64,000 nucleotides of DNA from Circinella umbellata (GCA_025093555.1 JAIWNF010000102.1:27406-91405); one strand, 5' to 3'; positions 24,946-37,949 are shown, counted from the stretch's first letter. Numbers and translations: made by a program. The notes: generated from the sequence alone by a model not told the origin.

Positions 24946-25581
24946 CTACATGTAATGACTGGGCGTTGGAACAGTGTAGAAGCACATCTCTAAACGAATA
25001 CATAATTATTACTTGAATTTTTTCCATATTGGAATTCAACGATACAGTAAACAAATGCTTGTAGCATTTCATTGTTTAAGATTATTTTTGACAATATATA
25101 AAAAATGATGATGAGGTTCTTACCCATCGATACAAAAAATTTTGAAGATGGGGAAATACGTTTAAAATATACTTCAAGAGAAATGGAATTAAAACAAGAA
25201 TACTTTATCTTGTATTGAGAAATTGATGAGCGGATATTAATAGGAAAAAAATGAGTAAAGCTAAAAAAAAAAAAAAAACCTTTGGTATGTAAAACGTAAA
25301 TTGTATCAAATAAATCTTCCAGTAACATACAATAACAAAAGTCACCCTTTCATTTGAGATATACATAATGTAAAATGCACCGGTCAAAAATCCCTATTTC
25401 TAATTTTCGATTTTTGTCTTTTATAATGACATATCGCTGATATCGTTGATGTAAACCAAGAACCAACTATGGTTATCAATCCTTTTTATAATGATAAATG
25501 TTGATTTTTTTCATGATGAATAAAGCTGAAAACGGCGCCATAACATATTATCATTGATTCATTAGTTGTATTACCAGTCAA

Positions 25582-25793
25582 CTATCGCGCGTTTCTCGGA
25601 TGAAAATAATAAAAACTATTCAGAAAAATTTCTAGTGGTAGTTCATTAACAAAGTCAGTGATCTGTTTCATTAATATGTTACGATAGTTGATCTCGTTGC
25701 TGCTTCTGTTACTTTGAGTTGTTGTTGTTGTTGTTGTTGTTGTTGTGCTAGTGCTGCTTTAACTGATATATTGCTACCACGACGTTTTGGCAT
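25582..25793 (-). CDS. possible F-box protein, N-terminal exons
   Basis: Exon 1 (25793-25713) encodes MPKRRGSNISVKAALA followed by nine Gln and LK. A short intron with GT-AG ends and a TATTAAT branch-like site leads to exon 2 from 25662. Exon 2 reads ITDFVNELPLEIFLNSF and then FHPRN before a TAG at 25584-25582. NELPLEIFL fits the start of an F-box (LPxEI), a motif that docks substrates to SCF ubiquitin ligases. No confident continuation was found, so the gene may be truncated, or the second donor may lie just before the TAG. A TATA element sits about 60 bp upstream of the ATG. Confidence 0.35.
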
Positions 25794-25850
25794 GTTTCTG
25801 TTGGTAGAACCCAATACCATGCGTTACTTTTCTTTTCTTTCAAAAATCAT

Positions 25851-25863
25851 TTTATATATATAT
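25851..25863 (-). promoter_or_regulatory. TATA element of the F-box-like gene
   Basis: ATATATATATAAA on the minus strand, about 60 bp upstream of the ATG at 25793. This spacing matches the CAP gene. Confidence 0.4.
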
Positions 25864-25869
25864 GGCTCT

Positions 25870-28290
25870 ATGTAGTTTATCCATTTGTGACTGATTCACT
25901 CTCCCACTGGAACGATTATTTTATTTGTTTCACAACCAGGGTGATGTTGGTGATTGAGATGATCTGAGATCAATTTACGATGGCATTTTTGAGACACGGG
26001 ATTTGGTTATTACCTTTTTTTTTGTTCTTTCTGACTGTAATTTCTGACGGGGATGACAGAGATCCTTCTTGTTTCATTGATAATAAGTTGTAATTCATCG
26101 CTCAAGAAAAGATGGTTCTTCTGCTGCTGTTGCTATTCCGTCGATATTTTTTTCAACTCTGGTTCTGAAACAGTTTAAAGTGAATAATCTTTTCATTTTG
26201 TTTTATTCTTGTGTATTTCAATAGGTAAAAAGCAGAATATGAATTTTTTTAAAAATTTGAATTATGGGTCATTCATGCTGTAGAATCATTCTTTCAAGTG
26301 GATGTTTACTTTAAGTTAAATTATGTTACGCCCTTGTATGTTACACATACCAACAAGAGATGAAGTTATACCTACGTAATCAAAATACAAAGAGAAAAGG
26401 TACAGGTATCTGGGCGTAAGATAAGCTTCTTTTTTTTTTATCTGTGATGGACTTTTTATTTTATATAAATACTTGCAAATTTACTACGTATTCTGGAAAG
26501 TAAAATAAATAAACGTAATTCATGCTGTATCAATCAAAGATAACATAACTGTATAGAATCGCCACAAGATAAGAAATATAATCAATAAATAACAGAATAT
26601 GTGCGAAATACAAAAATGAAGGTTCGATGGTTAAACTACTACAATATAAACGTCATCCATATTAAATGTACAATGTGTGTCATTGAAGTCTTACTTGTAA
26701 TATACAAATCTATTTTTTTTTCTTATGCGTCTAAAGAATCTTGTACGTAGAAATAAGATATTTGAAAATGACTTGATGATGGTATATACATTAACACATA
26801 CGTAGCTATATAATGAAACGTTTAAATGTAAATATTATTTTCACCACAATGTGTGTATAGGTACTAGTCTGTAAATGATTCGTCGAGCGTACAAAAACCA
26901 GAACCAAGTAGATCCCATCCAAATTTAACTGACACCTTTTTAAAAGGGGTCAAAATCATTAATGGATTTGAAGAACGTGTTTCAGTCAGTAATATAATAA
27001 TAATCAGGAATAATTTGTGTAAATAAGGTTTCATATTAAAGTACGTAACAAAAGGATGAAGAATAAGAAGCTCCTGTGAAATATACAATATTATACCCTT
27101 TTTTTCTTCCTTAAAAAAAAGGGAATATGTACAACGCCAACCTCTCTAGATGTGGGGATTCACAACAAATATTTCTTTTATTTTATAGTCATTAAAAAAA
27201 AAGATAATTGTATAAAGCTATTTTATCATACCAACTAAAAGATTTCTGATTGATTTATTATTTGATTCTCATCAACACTTGCAAATATATATTTTATGCA
27301 AAGAAAAAAAAATTCAAAGTAAATTATATAATGCATTCTATTTAGGTTCTTTTTTATATCTGATCGGCAATAGGCGGGCATTCCTAATAAAAATTGCTCG
27401 AATAGTTAATTTCCTAATGTATTTTTCTTAAATCTAACTAATGATATGAATGGGGAAAATGTATGATTTTTAATGGTATAATACATCTGTATTTCGAATA
27501 TGAGAAATAAATCGAAAGAGAAGTTATATATAATGAATCTTATTAATAAATATTTTGAATGATTACATATTTATAAATAATGAAATACCTGTATTGAAAG
27601 TGTTTATATATACGTTTGTTATTTTTCTTTTTGTACTAAAAAAAGACTTTATTGTACGTACGTACCATGTAATAAACTAGTATAGTTCTTGATTATTATT
27701 ATTTTTATCTCCCGTAATGTAACATCTATCATGTTGAACTAGTATAAAATCTGTTATATCTAACTATAATTTAAATCGTTTTCTCTAAACTTTAAACGTT
27801 TGATAACAGGATTTTATATAAGGTTTTTCTCTTTAACTTAAAAAAAACAATAGTGATCGAACCTTCCCCTTTTCCGTTAAAGTTGATGAGAAATTTAGAG
27901 TTGTGGTACATCGATCTTTTGTTATATCCATTCTCTTTTTATCATCGTCATTATTATTACTTGAATATTATTGGTGAGTTTCTCCTAGTTTGTATACAAT
28001 ATATATATATATATAAAAGTATGGGGTTGTTTTCTCCTCTTATGCATTCCATCGAATTTAACTTCTTTATTTTTGCCCTTCAAAAACATATATGTGAATT
28101 ACCATTTGTATTTGTGTTACCGACTTCACCCCCTTCCCCTGGTACGTGCGGGACCTCTTTTTTTACTATAAATTTCGGGGGGGGGGGAGGGGGTCGTAAA
28201 AAGAAATTGAGTTAAGGAAAAAAAAATTGTACAACCTGAAAAAAGAGAGTTGTTCCCGGACCCACCGAAATATCTTTTCCCCCCAAAGGT
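25870..28290. other. mostly non-coding; scattered exon-like pieces
   Basis: On the minus strand, a coding-like start lies near 26100 (MNYNLLSMKQEG). A Cys/His-rich stretch near 25960 reads KCHRKLISDHLNHQHHPGC. Another frame, ending VKFGWDLLGSGF before a TAG, lies at about 26880-27000. I could not connect them into a gene. The rest is AT-rich and empty. Confidence 0.3.
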
Positions 28291-28291
28291 T

Positions 28292-28316
28292 GCACCATAT
28301 ATATATATATATATAT
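28292..28316 (+). promoter_or_regulatory. TATA-rich promoter of the Ser/Pro-rich gene
   Basis: A CATATATATA run ending in TATAAAAAG, about 140 bp upstream of the ATG at 28455, followed by a CT-rich leader. This resembles the other promoters of the window. Confidence 0.45.
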
Positions 28317-28454
28317 AAAAAGAGAGAAACTGTTCCAGCCTTTCTCTTTAATTCATTTGTTATTTTTCTTCTTCTTCTTTTCACATTTTTTTTTATTTAC
28401 ATTTTTTTTGCTCTCTTTCTTTTATTGATATAATTTTAATTGGAATCGAAAAAA

Positions 28455-29492
28455 ATGAATTCTCAATATGATACAAAGAAAAAGAAACCTAAACCACTTT
28501 TTGGAATATTTCGTACTGGTGGTGGAAATAATACAATGAGTAATAAAAAATCATCATCACCAACATCACCTGCCATTCCATCACCTTCTTTACCTACTCA
28601 ACAACCACCAAGATTAGGATATGATCCATATGACCCTGTTCATTTTTCAAGACCTATGGAGGTAATTTCTTCAACATCAACATCGAGAAAACAACAGCAA
28701 CAAGCACAACAATCGACAAGACGACCACGATCTAAATCAACTGCTGCTACAGGTCAGAGAGTGACAATGTCAGCTGCTCAACGTGCACACAGTGTCAAAG
28801 TACGCGAACAAGCATTAAATAAATTATGTGGGACATCACCTACTCCATCGCCATCCACTTCATCCCCTCGATCCCCATTTCAACAAAGATCTCCCATGCC
28901 ACGACAATTCACACCACCCGGTTCACCTTCTCCATCACCCATAATAAGAAAACATGTTTCAGCGAATGATTTACGACAGGCTAATAAACATCAATATGAT
29001 GCAATTTATAATAATAATCGGATACCCATACCAAGTAATAGTACAAGTCGAACAGGATCTCCACAACGAACTCATTCGCCAAGAATGATGCCTACTATTA
29101 CTACTAAAACCTATAAAAAACATCAACACCAAAAGCCTTCTCTTCCAAGTGATGATGAAGATTCTGATGATGATATACCCTTAGCTGTTACCATGGGAAC
29201 AACGCCAACAAGAAATAAAAAGTTTTATTTATTGGATGGTGTAGAAGATGACGATGATGATAAGGATTTGATACCTATTGCAACAGCTTTAAGTATGAAA
29301 GGAAATGGTATGCTATCAGCAGCAGATAAATATAAACAAAAAGTCAAAGAACAATTGGATATGAGTAGTGATGAAGAAGATAATATTCCTATTTCAACAA
29401 TGGTGTCACGACAGTCAATGCGTTCGGGTCGACAAAAAAAACCTGGTTTACATGATTACAACTATTGTACCGCAGGTGGTATAATAACATAA
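28455..29492 (+). CDS. Ser/Pro-rich disordered protein, unknown function
   Basis: Single-exon frame of 345 residues from the first ATG at 28455 (MNSQYDTKKKKPKPLFGIF). An upstream in-frame TTG at 28440 is not a normal start. The protein is low in hydrophobic residues and rich in Ser, Pro, Gln, Thr and Arg. The middle (about 100-220) holds many SP/TP sites, typical of phospho-regulated disordered regions. The C-terminal third carries three spaced copies of an acidic run followed by a short hydrophobic core: DDDIPLAVTM, KDLIPIATALSM and EDNIPISTMV. No folded domain is recognised. The repeated IP[LI][AS] motif suggests a peptide-binding partner, which is inference only. Confidence 0.8.
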   Translation: MNSQYDTKKKKPKPLFGIFRTGGGNNTMSNKKSSSPTSPAIPSPSLPTQQPPRLGYDPYDPVHFSRPMEVISSTSTSRKQQQQAQQSTRRPRSKSTAATGQRVTMSAAQRAHSVKVREQALNKLCGTSPTPSPSTSSPRSPFQQRSPMPRQFTPPGSPSPSPIIRKHVSANDLRQANKHQYDAIYNNNRIPIPSNSTSRTGSPQRTHSPRMMPTITTKTYKKHQHQKPSLPSDDEDSDDDIPLAVTMGTTPTRNKKFYLLDGVEDDDDDKDLIPIATALSMKGNGMLSAADKYKQKVKEQLDMSSDEEDNIPISTMVSRQSMRSGRQKKPGLHDYNYCTAGGIIT

Positions 29493-32096
29493 ACAAAAGA
29501 AAAAAAAAGTTCTGTCCTCCACTCTTTCTTTCCCTCTCTTTCTTCATTAATACATAATTATACATCTATTGGTTCATAAATTCTAGCGATATCGATTTTT
29601 TTCCCATTATATCAACATCATCATTCTTATTTTGTTTATTTTATTTTAACTTTATATTTCACACATAACACAAACATACACACAGACCCGATCCATTTAT
29701 TACTTATTGTATTTTCTGTTGCAGTATATAAATACACAACAACATTGCATTGTTTATTCTTATCTTTTGTTTACTGTACTGAATATCCTATTTGGCATAT
29801 TGACATTTTGAGCAGAAATGTGTAAAAGAGAATTTTTGTTTCTCTCTCCTTGAATAAGAATTGTTGTTATGGTTGGGGACAAGTAGGTATTTCTTTTAAG
29901 TAAATGCGGGTGTGTATATAATATGACCAACGATCAATTATTATTATTGTAAAAAAGAAGAAAATCAGAATGAGGCTGATGTATTATACAAAATGCGCCA
30001 TTTCCTTTTTTAAGGTTACAGATAAACTGGGCTTTATAAATAAATGTGCTAACAGATCTCACTTGATCTATTGAATATTAAATTTTGAAAACGTTCTAGG
30101 GTAAATAACTTTTTTTTTTAATATATTTATTATTTATTATAATCATATTTGTAACCCCCTTTCGCCGCTTGAATGAATAATAAAATGATTGTAACAGATG
30201 AACCAAGGTATGTAATAGTTTTTTTTTTTTTTTGAACTGGAGAATATTGCAATTAATATGATAATTAGGTTAATTTAATTAAAAAAAAGTTCTTTGGTAT
30301 GTTCGTTCTTTATTATTATTATATTAAATATCCTTTTGCTCTCTCTTTCAATTTATTATATATTAATAATAATGGATTATTTTGTCGATCTCTTACATCA
30401 CATCTACTATATAATGGATAAATAATTGTTTGATGAGTAATTATACGTAATACAGAAATAATATAACATACCACGCGACAGAAAGATATGCAATCTTCTT
30501 GTAATAAAAAATATCTGTATTCGAATTGATTATCATAAAATGAATTGAAATTACCACGTTCCAATAATATATTTTATATTATATTACATAGCTGAAGATT
30601 GAGATTTGATCAACAGCGCCTCGAGCCCTCACCCATTTTTTTGATATCCATAATTATAAGTGTAAAAAGGATAAAGTACGTAGATTGATATATTTCTTCC
30701 ATTATATCATAAAATTATTTATTTTTTATCTCTTTTATTACTTTTAAATTTTTATGTTAATATTGTTCAGGTACTTTTTCACTCTTATAACAGATTGTAA
30801 AAACACCCCAAATTTTTAATACAAAATGAGTTCTTGCTCAAGACTCAAAAAAAAAAAGACTTTTATGTAATATTCACTTAGTTCTCTATAATGTTTTATT
30901 GTCATTGAAGTTACAATGTTTTTAAAGGTAATATTGCTTACAAGTCGGAAAAATATAAATCATACGTACAATTATATATAATAAAAACATTTATTCAAAG
31001 AGTAATATCAAATAGGCTGTGCTATAATCAAATTTTGATTTTTCTGTTTATCTGAGGATAGATAAAAAAGGCTTGGTTTAGATTTTTCTAAATCACTTGA
31101 GGGTTATAGGTATGCATAAACTTACTGCCTTTCTTTTTGAAAAATTTAAAAGTTTTTACGAAATATAAAATACTTTATTAGAACAAAGTGATGTAGAGTA
31201 TGATATATTCTAGTAAAAGTGGTATATCAGCATTCAAAATTATTGACTAAAAGTGCGGTGCGGTCGGTGAGTATATGATGAATGATTTAGTTACTCTACA
31301 TCCAACAAAACTAACATTTTTTAATCGTACGTATCAATTTTTTTGTGTATCAATTCATCTATTAGGCTGCCGTATATATATATATATATATAATACCTAC
31401 GTAATGAGAAAAATATTTCATAGTTTATTTCAATTGTTCAAAATGTCAATAGTTATCTTAATTAAGTATCACATCATAGGGCGTAGAATGATTGCTTCGA
31501 CTAAACCACTTTTATATTTTTTCAAAGGTACATAGCAATATAATATAACTACGTCGTATCCAGCCATTTATACACTATATATACAGCTATTATTGATATA
31601 TAACTTAAGAATGTTTATGAAGCTTATATTAGCAGTTCAACTTTTTATGAATAACGTTCAATATTTCTCATCTTTTCTCACTATATCTTTATGCACAAAA
31701 GTGGGAGCTGCATGAAGACAAGACAAACAAGGAATAATGTATATTTTTAATGATATATATATGAGCGGCCCAATAAACGGTATTGGTGTTGATAACTATA
31801 GTTTACATGGTCTACGTACGAGCTTGTTTGACACCTTTTTATTTGTGGGGTGTCCGTAGGAATTCCCCTAAACTACGTTATATGTATCGTTGCTATAGAC
31901 AACAACAACAACAACAAAAATAAGAGACTGACTAATTTCTTATTTTATATATAAAAACTCGTAAAAAATCCTTTTATTACTAGTTTATACTTAAAAGTAA
32001 AAAAGATGTCATAACCCATTTTAAACTAACCTTATTTCTAAAGACAGCGAAGAAAAAAATAAAATGGAGGTAAAGCGCACCCGAAAAATTACACAC
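29493..32096. other. intergenic, no gene seen
   Basis: The 3' flank of the Ser/Pro-rich gene and AT-rich sequence, with poly-T runs and TA repeats near 31374-31391. No coding signal was found on either strand. Confidence 0.45.
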
Positions 32097-32097
32097 G

Positions 32098-32106
32098 CAT
32101 ATAAGG
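32098..32106 (+). promoter_or_regulatory. TATA-like element of the thiolase gene
   Basis: CATATAAGG about 130 bp upstream of the thiolase ATG, with a long pyrimidine-rich leader between. Confidence 0.4.
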
Positions 32107-32237
32107 CATTAATCAACATTTTCACATGGTATTCAACTCTTTTTTTTTCTTTCCACGCCTTCTTTATGTCATGAACCTTTTTTTTTTCTTTTCCTTCACT
32201 CTTTTTCTTTTTTCTTTATTTATTTTAAATTCTCGAA

Positions 32238-33720
32238 ATGGCACTTCGTCAAGCTTACATCGTTTCAGCCAAAAGGTAAAAAAAATAAAAAACTTCCATT
32301 CTTATTTCTTTAAGAGCTTGTTTTTTTTTTGAAAAAATATATTCTCGTTTTTTCTCTTTTCTTACATATAATCTTTTAATGTTATTATTATTATAGAACA
32401 CCTATTGGTAGCTTTGGTGGCAAGTTTAAGGATTTAACTGGTAAGAATAAATAGGAACTAATATATCTTACTCTTCCAAAAAATCGAAAACGAAAACTAA
32501 TAACAAGTATGATTATAATAATATAGCTTCTGAGTTGGGTGGTTTAGCATCCAAGGCAGCCATTGCTGATGTGAAAAAAGATATTGATATTGATTCAGTT
32601 ATTTTTGGTAACGTCATGCAAACGGATTCAGCAGGTGCTTATGTTTCTCGTCATATTGGTCATCGTGCTGGTTTACCTGTTCATGTACCTGCTTTGACTG
32701 TAAACCGATTGTGTGGTTCAGGTCTTCAAAGTGTTGTGAATGCAACCCATGAAATCTTATTAGGGGATAGTGAAATTGTTTTAGCAGGTGGTGCTGAAAG
32801 CATGTCCTTATCTCCTTATACATTGAGCGGCAAGTCGCGTTGGGGAACTAAATTAGGTGTTGATTTAAAACTTCAAGATTCCATGTGGGCTACTTTAACG
32901 GATCAATATCCTAATCCTACTCCTATGGGTATTACTGCTGAAAACTTGGCTGAAATGTATAAGATTTCTAAAGAAGAATGTGATCGATATGCTGCTACAA
33001 GTCAAAATCGTTATGAAGAAGGTATTTAATAATAATAATAAAATTGAGGGGGGGGATGATGAAATTGAAAAAAAAAATGTAATTAATATGGGATAATAAT
33101 TTATAGCTGCCAAGAAGGGAGTTTTTGATGCAGAAATTACACCTGTTGATATCAAGGTGCGTAAGGGTATTGAAACTGTAACTCAAGATGAATATCCTCG
33201 TTCGGGTGTTACTTATGAAGCCTTGCAAAAGTTAAAGCCTGTCTTTAAAAAGGATGGTGTTACATCTGCTGCTAACGCTTCTGGTATTAATGATGGTGCT
33301 GCTGCTTTGATTGTTGCAAGTGAAGATGCTGTTAAAAAGTATGGATTGACCCCTCTTGCACGTGTTGTTAGTTGGCAAGCTTCCGCTGTTGAACCTACTT
33401 TAATGGGTTTGGGTCCTGTACCTGCTATTCAAGGAGCACTTAAGCGTGCTAACTTAACTTTGGATCAAATGGATTTAATTGAAGTGAATGAAGCTTTTGC
33501 TGCTCAATATTTAGCTGTTGAAAAAGAATTAGGATTGGATCGAGAAAAGACAAATATCAATGGTGGTGCTATTGCTGTAGGTCATCCATTGGGTGCTTCA
33601 GGTGCTCGTATTTTGACTCATTTGACACATGCTTTGCAACGTACTCAAACAAAATATGCTGTTGGTTCCGCTTGTATTGGTGGTGGTCAAGGTGTTGCTG
33701 TTATTCTTGAACGTGTTTAA
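32238..33720 (+). CDS. ERG10: acetyl-CoA C-acetyltransferase (thiolase)
   Basis: Four exons (32238-32275, 32397-32440, 32527-33021, 33107-33720) with GT-AG introns give 396 residues, the usual length. The enzyme condenses two acetyl-CoA to acetoacetyl-CoA, the first step toward mevalonate and sterols, and can run in reverse in ketone and fatty-acid metabolism. The nucleophile is Cys90 in NRLCGSGLQ. The catalytic His352 lies in GHPLGASGAR, and the base Cys382 in CIGGGQG. The N-terminus (MALRQAYIVSAKRTPIGSF) starts directly at the thiolase fold, and the C-terminus ERV is not a PTS1, so a cytosolic form is likely. The frame is intact. A mitochondrial or peroxisomal paralogue cannot be fully excluded. 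Confidence 0.95.
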
Positions 33721-34000
33721 ATTATTTTATAAATATATATATATATGTATAGACAAAACCAACTTTTCCCCTCTCGTATTAAAAACAAAGAAAAAAAAAG
33801 CAATTGATTTTTTCGTATCAACTCTATTAATAATAATAATAAATGTCATCTTCAAAATACTCTCACACTTCATCCCGATCCAAAGGAAGAATAATTACCC
33901 AATTCTTCCTTATGAAAAAAAAAGTTCTTATCCCAAATCCGGAAGATTTTTTTTTTTTTTTTTTCGGTTTGCATACTTTATATGAGTTAAATACATAAAA

Positions 34001-34762
34001 ATGACAGAAGTTGCGAATGAAATTGAAAAAGGTTTAATTTTTTTTAAAAGTTACATGGTTTCAAAAAGGAGATTTTAAATTTCATTCTTAAGCTTGTATT
34101 ATAATAAATAAATAAAAAAAATTAGTACTTGCTGATCGTGAACGTCTTGCCGATGAAATCTTGATTAATAAACAAGCGGTAACTTGCTATTCTCTATTCT
34201 CTATTATTATTATCAATATTGTAAAGATTCTTTGTTATACTATAAATGTATGAATATCAATGACTTATATATCCATACAAATAATAATTAGGTCATTGAC
34301 CATGATCGAAAAAGAAACGCTAATCGTGAAGGAGTAAATCAACTCACAAGAGGCAAATTAAAAAATGGTAACCATTATATGGATACAAATTAAATCTTAT
34401 GGATAACGCCTTACATTGATACTTTTTATTTCCTTCATAATTTTTCTTAATAATATATAGAAAAGAAAGTATGGATGATGACAGGTGATTTGTTTATTAA
34501 ATTACCAGTAAAAGATGCAAAAGATTATATTGAAAAAGGTAAAGAATCATCAAAAATTAAGAAGGTATGCATATCCACCCCACCAATAAGGTTTTATTGA
34601 ATTCATGGAAATTATATAATAGATCAAAAGGTATTGACAGAAAAGATCGATTTATCAAGAAAGACTATGAAAGAAAATGTACAAAAATTGGAAGGATATG
34701 ATATGAAAGGTTTTGATTTAAAAAGTATCACTTCAGAAGATCTTTATGATATAACAAAATAA
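34001..34762 (+). CDS. PDRG1: PDRG1-like prefoldin-domain protein
   Basis: Five exons (34001-34031, 34126-34178, 34292-34367, 34461-34564, 34631-34762) join to 131 residues, close to the usual PDRG1 length. Recognisable family features are INKQAVIDHDRKRNANREG, a centre with VWMMTGDLFIKLP, and a C-terminal coiled segment ending near KGFDLKSI. The fold is two helices around a short beta hairpin, as in beta-prefoldins. PDRG1 is a component of the R2TP/prefoldin-like chaperone complex. For the last intron the nearer AG (34621-34622) breaks the frame, while the AAG at 34628-34630 keeps it, so I chose the latter. It lies 280 bp downstream of the thiolase gene on the same strand. Confidence 0.82.
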
Positions 34763-34929
34763 AAGATAGTTTTTTTTTTACTTATAAAATACGGTAATTA
34801 TCAAAGCATATGAAGCCGCTCAATGTGAACTCTTTTTTTCTTATTAAAAAAACAACAACGACAATGCTTGATAACTTATGGAATTTCGAGGATATAAATC
34901 TTTTTATGGATTCACAAGAGAAAATGAGA

Positions 34930-35800
34930 AAAGAAGTGTAATAGGTTTAATATTCGATTGGATATATATAGAAAAAGGGGAAATGGCTTGTTATATATGG
35001 AAGAAGAACGGTTTATACATATTTTGAAATCGAAATAATCATAGATCAATCTTTGAGCGTTCAGTTGATATTCTCTAACTATTAACAATGGATTACCAAT
35101 TAGTATCCAGATGAGCACGTATCATATACCAGTGATCAATTTAATTGTCTTTCTGAACCTGTTGTAACAAGGTGAGTAAGAAAATAAACTAATGAGTACT
35201 GGAACTATTTTTTTTTTCAAAAATCAATGATAACAATGATAGTTGTAATCCAGCGCTTCATACAGCTTTCAATATGCAAAACAGTTACTTATCTAACACT
35301 TTGTATAATGGTCTAAAAGACGAAGGATTTGTTATTAATTTTCTGTTAGAGATATACTAGTAATGACCAGGTACTTTGGATTTTTTTACATTATTTAATC
35401 TTTGCTAACTTTTATGTAAGTTTGATAAAAAAAAATAGGGTTTGTGGCTTCTATTCTTAGTATAAATCTGGTTTATATAAATATACTATTATAATATTCA
35501 TATTGTATTATTATTTGTCAACTGAAAAGACTCTATTTCAATTGTTAGTGTTATTATTACTTTTTAGCTTAAAATGTTTTCATAGAATTAGAGTACCCAT
35601 GAAAAAAAATAGTTGAGCGTCAGGTAAAAACCATAGGTGGTCCGTGCATTTCGTATAGCTTTATTGTTTTTTTAGATTAGTTAACAACAACTGACAATTT
35701 ATTTGATGGAATAAAAAATAAAAAGATCTCATAACAATAATAAACAGATGTCATCATTATATAAAAAATAATTTCAGGCCTATAGTTTTATTATACAAAT
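34930..35800. repeat. 5' flank repeat of micro-exon gene copy A
   Basis: Sequence shared, with drift, between copies A (34.9-35.8 kb), B (38.9-39.9 kb) and D (56.2-57.85 kb). It includes ATATACCAGTG, TCATTGATAACAA and GGTCCGTGCATTT blocks and a TATA element (TATATAAAAA near 35756). This is the promoter-side part of the duplicated unit. Confidence 0.6.
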
Positions 35801-37469
35801 ATGATTCTAGTGTATGTGGAGAAAGGTAATAAAATTATGGGACTTGACTACAGGTGTGTTGGATGCAGCTCGTTTTACTCTAGCAATGCATCACGCATCC
35901 ACTTTGCTAAAAATCATTCCCTTCTTCCTCTTCCGAATGTTCGCTTTCCACCACTTCCTGCTAATCCGACTCCAGCCCATACATCGGCTCTTAGGGTAAT
36001 GCAAGCTGGTTCAAACAGAGTAGTCAGAAAATATAAAGATCAAAAAATCGCACAAAGGGACATCGCACCCATTCGACGATTTCGTCGTCTGGGCATGTCT
36101 GTTTCCATCGCTGCTCCAGCTACGACTGCTCCGGCTGCAAGTAGAGGTACTGTCACTTCTGGTGTTAGTGGCTCTGCTGGTGCTAGTCGCGGTTCCCGTG
36201 GTGGTACTGGTGGTGGTGAGAAAGGTGGTGATGAAAGTGAACCAATGGAGGTTGACTAGGTATTTGGAGATCCAGAAAATATGAAAGTTGGTTGGCGGAA
36301 ACAGGACCATGGAGGTGGATGTCCTCCTCCCCCCACAATGTCACTTCATTGTGGTTCTAGAGGAAAAGGTAAGTTCCGTCTAACAGTATTGCATACAAAA
36401 ATTTATTTAATAGTGTTATTCTAATATTATAGCTATTATATATTTTGTAGTTGGTTTTTTTATTATATACCTTTAAAAAAAACTCACAAAAGTAAGTTGC
36501 ATACTATTTGTTTGTACCTGTCAAAAGAAAGAACTTTTTTATTGACGCGCTTTTTTCTTTAACAATTTAAAAGTATAGAAAACCAACAAAAAATACCATA
36601 AAAAAACACCATAAAATATGTTAAAGTTGCTTTCTTTTCTTTTTTTTATTGGTGTGTAACTTTTTATATTATTCTATGAATTGAATATTATACATGTTAA
36701 GATATTGGATATTAATACAACAATCTTCTTCTTTGTAGGATCGCCTCCCTTTGCGTTTTACTTTTTTTTTCTTATTCTTAGGGGTATGTACGTAAATATA
36801 ATTGAGTATTTATGGAAAAGAGAAATAATAGGGTCAATAATTTACTAGTTCTGATATACGTATGTACTTTCTTTTTTTATTATTATCATTTAGGTTGCAG
36901 TTGAAGAGCTTGCTCACTCTCTCCCATTTCTTTGTACATATTTTTCTTGAGGTAATTACTTGATCCGGTACAGGGAACTAATGACAGTGGTTTACTTGTA
37001 GTGTACTAATATCAAAAGCTTTTTATGCTATCCATATATGTATATAGGTCGAGCTGGCTCCCTCTTGTATATATTTCAAATACTCTTCGTTATATATCTT
37101 ATTTATTTCAAGCAGTTTTGGTGCTGTTACTAAGGTAAATACTCTATATATATAATCATGGATATGGATATGGATAGGGTGGTATATGAAGATGATCTGG
37201 CAATTACAATACTAATTATATTTAACGTAGCGCACATCCATATGTATGTAGGTCGAGCTGGCTCCCTTTTTTGGAGTATACCTTATCTAATTTCCAAATT
37301 TTTGCTGTTGTTTTCGAAATAAATATTCCATAAAAGTATAATGGATATGAATATAGATAGGGTAACAAATGAAAATGATATCGGAGCTACTGATCAGTAT
37401 TATTATAATTCACATCCATGTATATAGGTCGAGGTTGCGCTGTTCCCTTTCTCCATCCTTTTTGCTTAG
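35801..37469 (+). pseudogene. micro-exon gene family, copy A (decayed)
   Basis: Exon 1 runs to a GTAAGT donor after 36368. The frame from 35801 contains VMQAGSNRVVRKYKDQKIA and DIAPIRRFR, matching copies B and D, and ends EPMEVD at a TAG (36257-36259). Micro-exons follow at about 36739 (ends in a stop), 36894-36951, 37048-37134 (87 bp, open: VELAPSCIYF to GAVTK), 37252-37318 (stop; donor GT changed to AT) and 37428-37469 (VEVALFPF, stop). Splice acceptors are TATATAG/GTCGAG. It has no ATG matching the MTRST start of the other copies. This is the most diverged of the three long copies. I do not recognise the family. Confidence 0.6.
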
Positions 37470-37949
37470 CATATGTACTGTGCATATATTCAAAAGAGCG
37501 TTATAGCACGTTCATATGATGGTAAACTGCTTGATTATTTTGATTAAACAAATTTTCGAAAACGTTTTCTTACTTTTGTGATGATAATGCGTGTATCTGT
37601 ACGTATTCTGTGTCTCTATGTAAATGTAAAGAAGGCGCCGAGTACGTAAGTAATAACATGATTGTAGATAAGAAGCCACCTACCAACTGAATAAAATAGA
37701 CATGGTTTTTATAGATCGATCCTCGGTTAGATTCACTTTGTATTATACTCGGTTTCACTGTCATCTCTGGAGTTTTATGCAGACAAAAGTACTTGTGACG
37801 TGCTGATGAACTTTGTAACTGCATTTAAGTATATTTTTAGTCTGGAATTGCTTAAGGAAGACACCATGTTCTTGAACCAATAAGTAAACGCGTGGAATAT
37901 CTGGGCTGTTGATGCAAGTCAATGAAAAAAAAACAGCCCTCCAGGATTA

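Noticed and set aside
28440..28454. Upstream TTG start for the Ser/Pro-rich protein
   Set aside because: Nuclear fungal genes start at ATG; the first ATG is 15 bp downstream in a good context.
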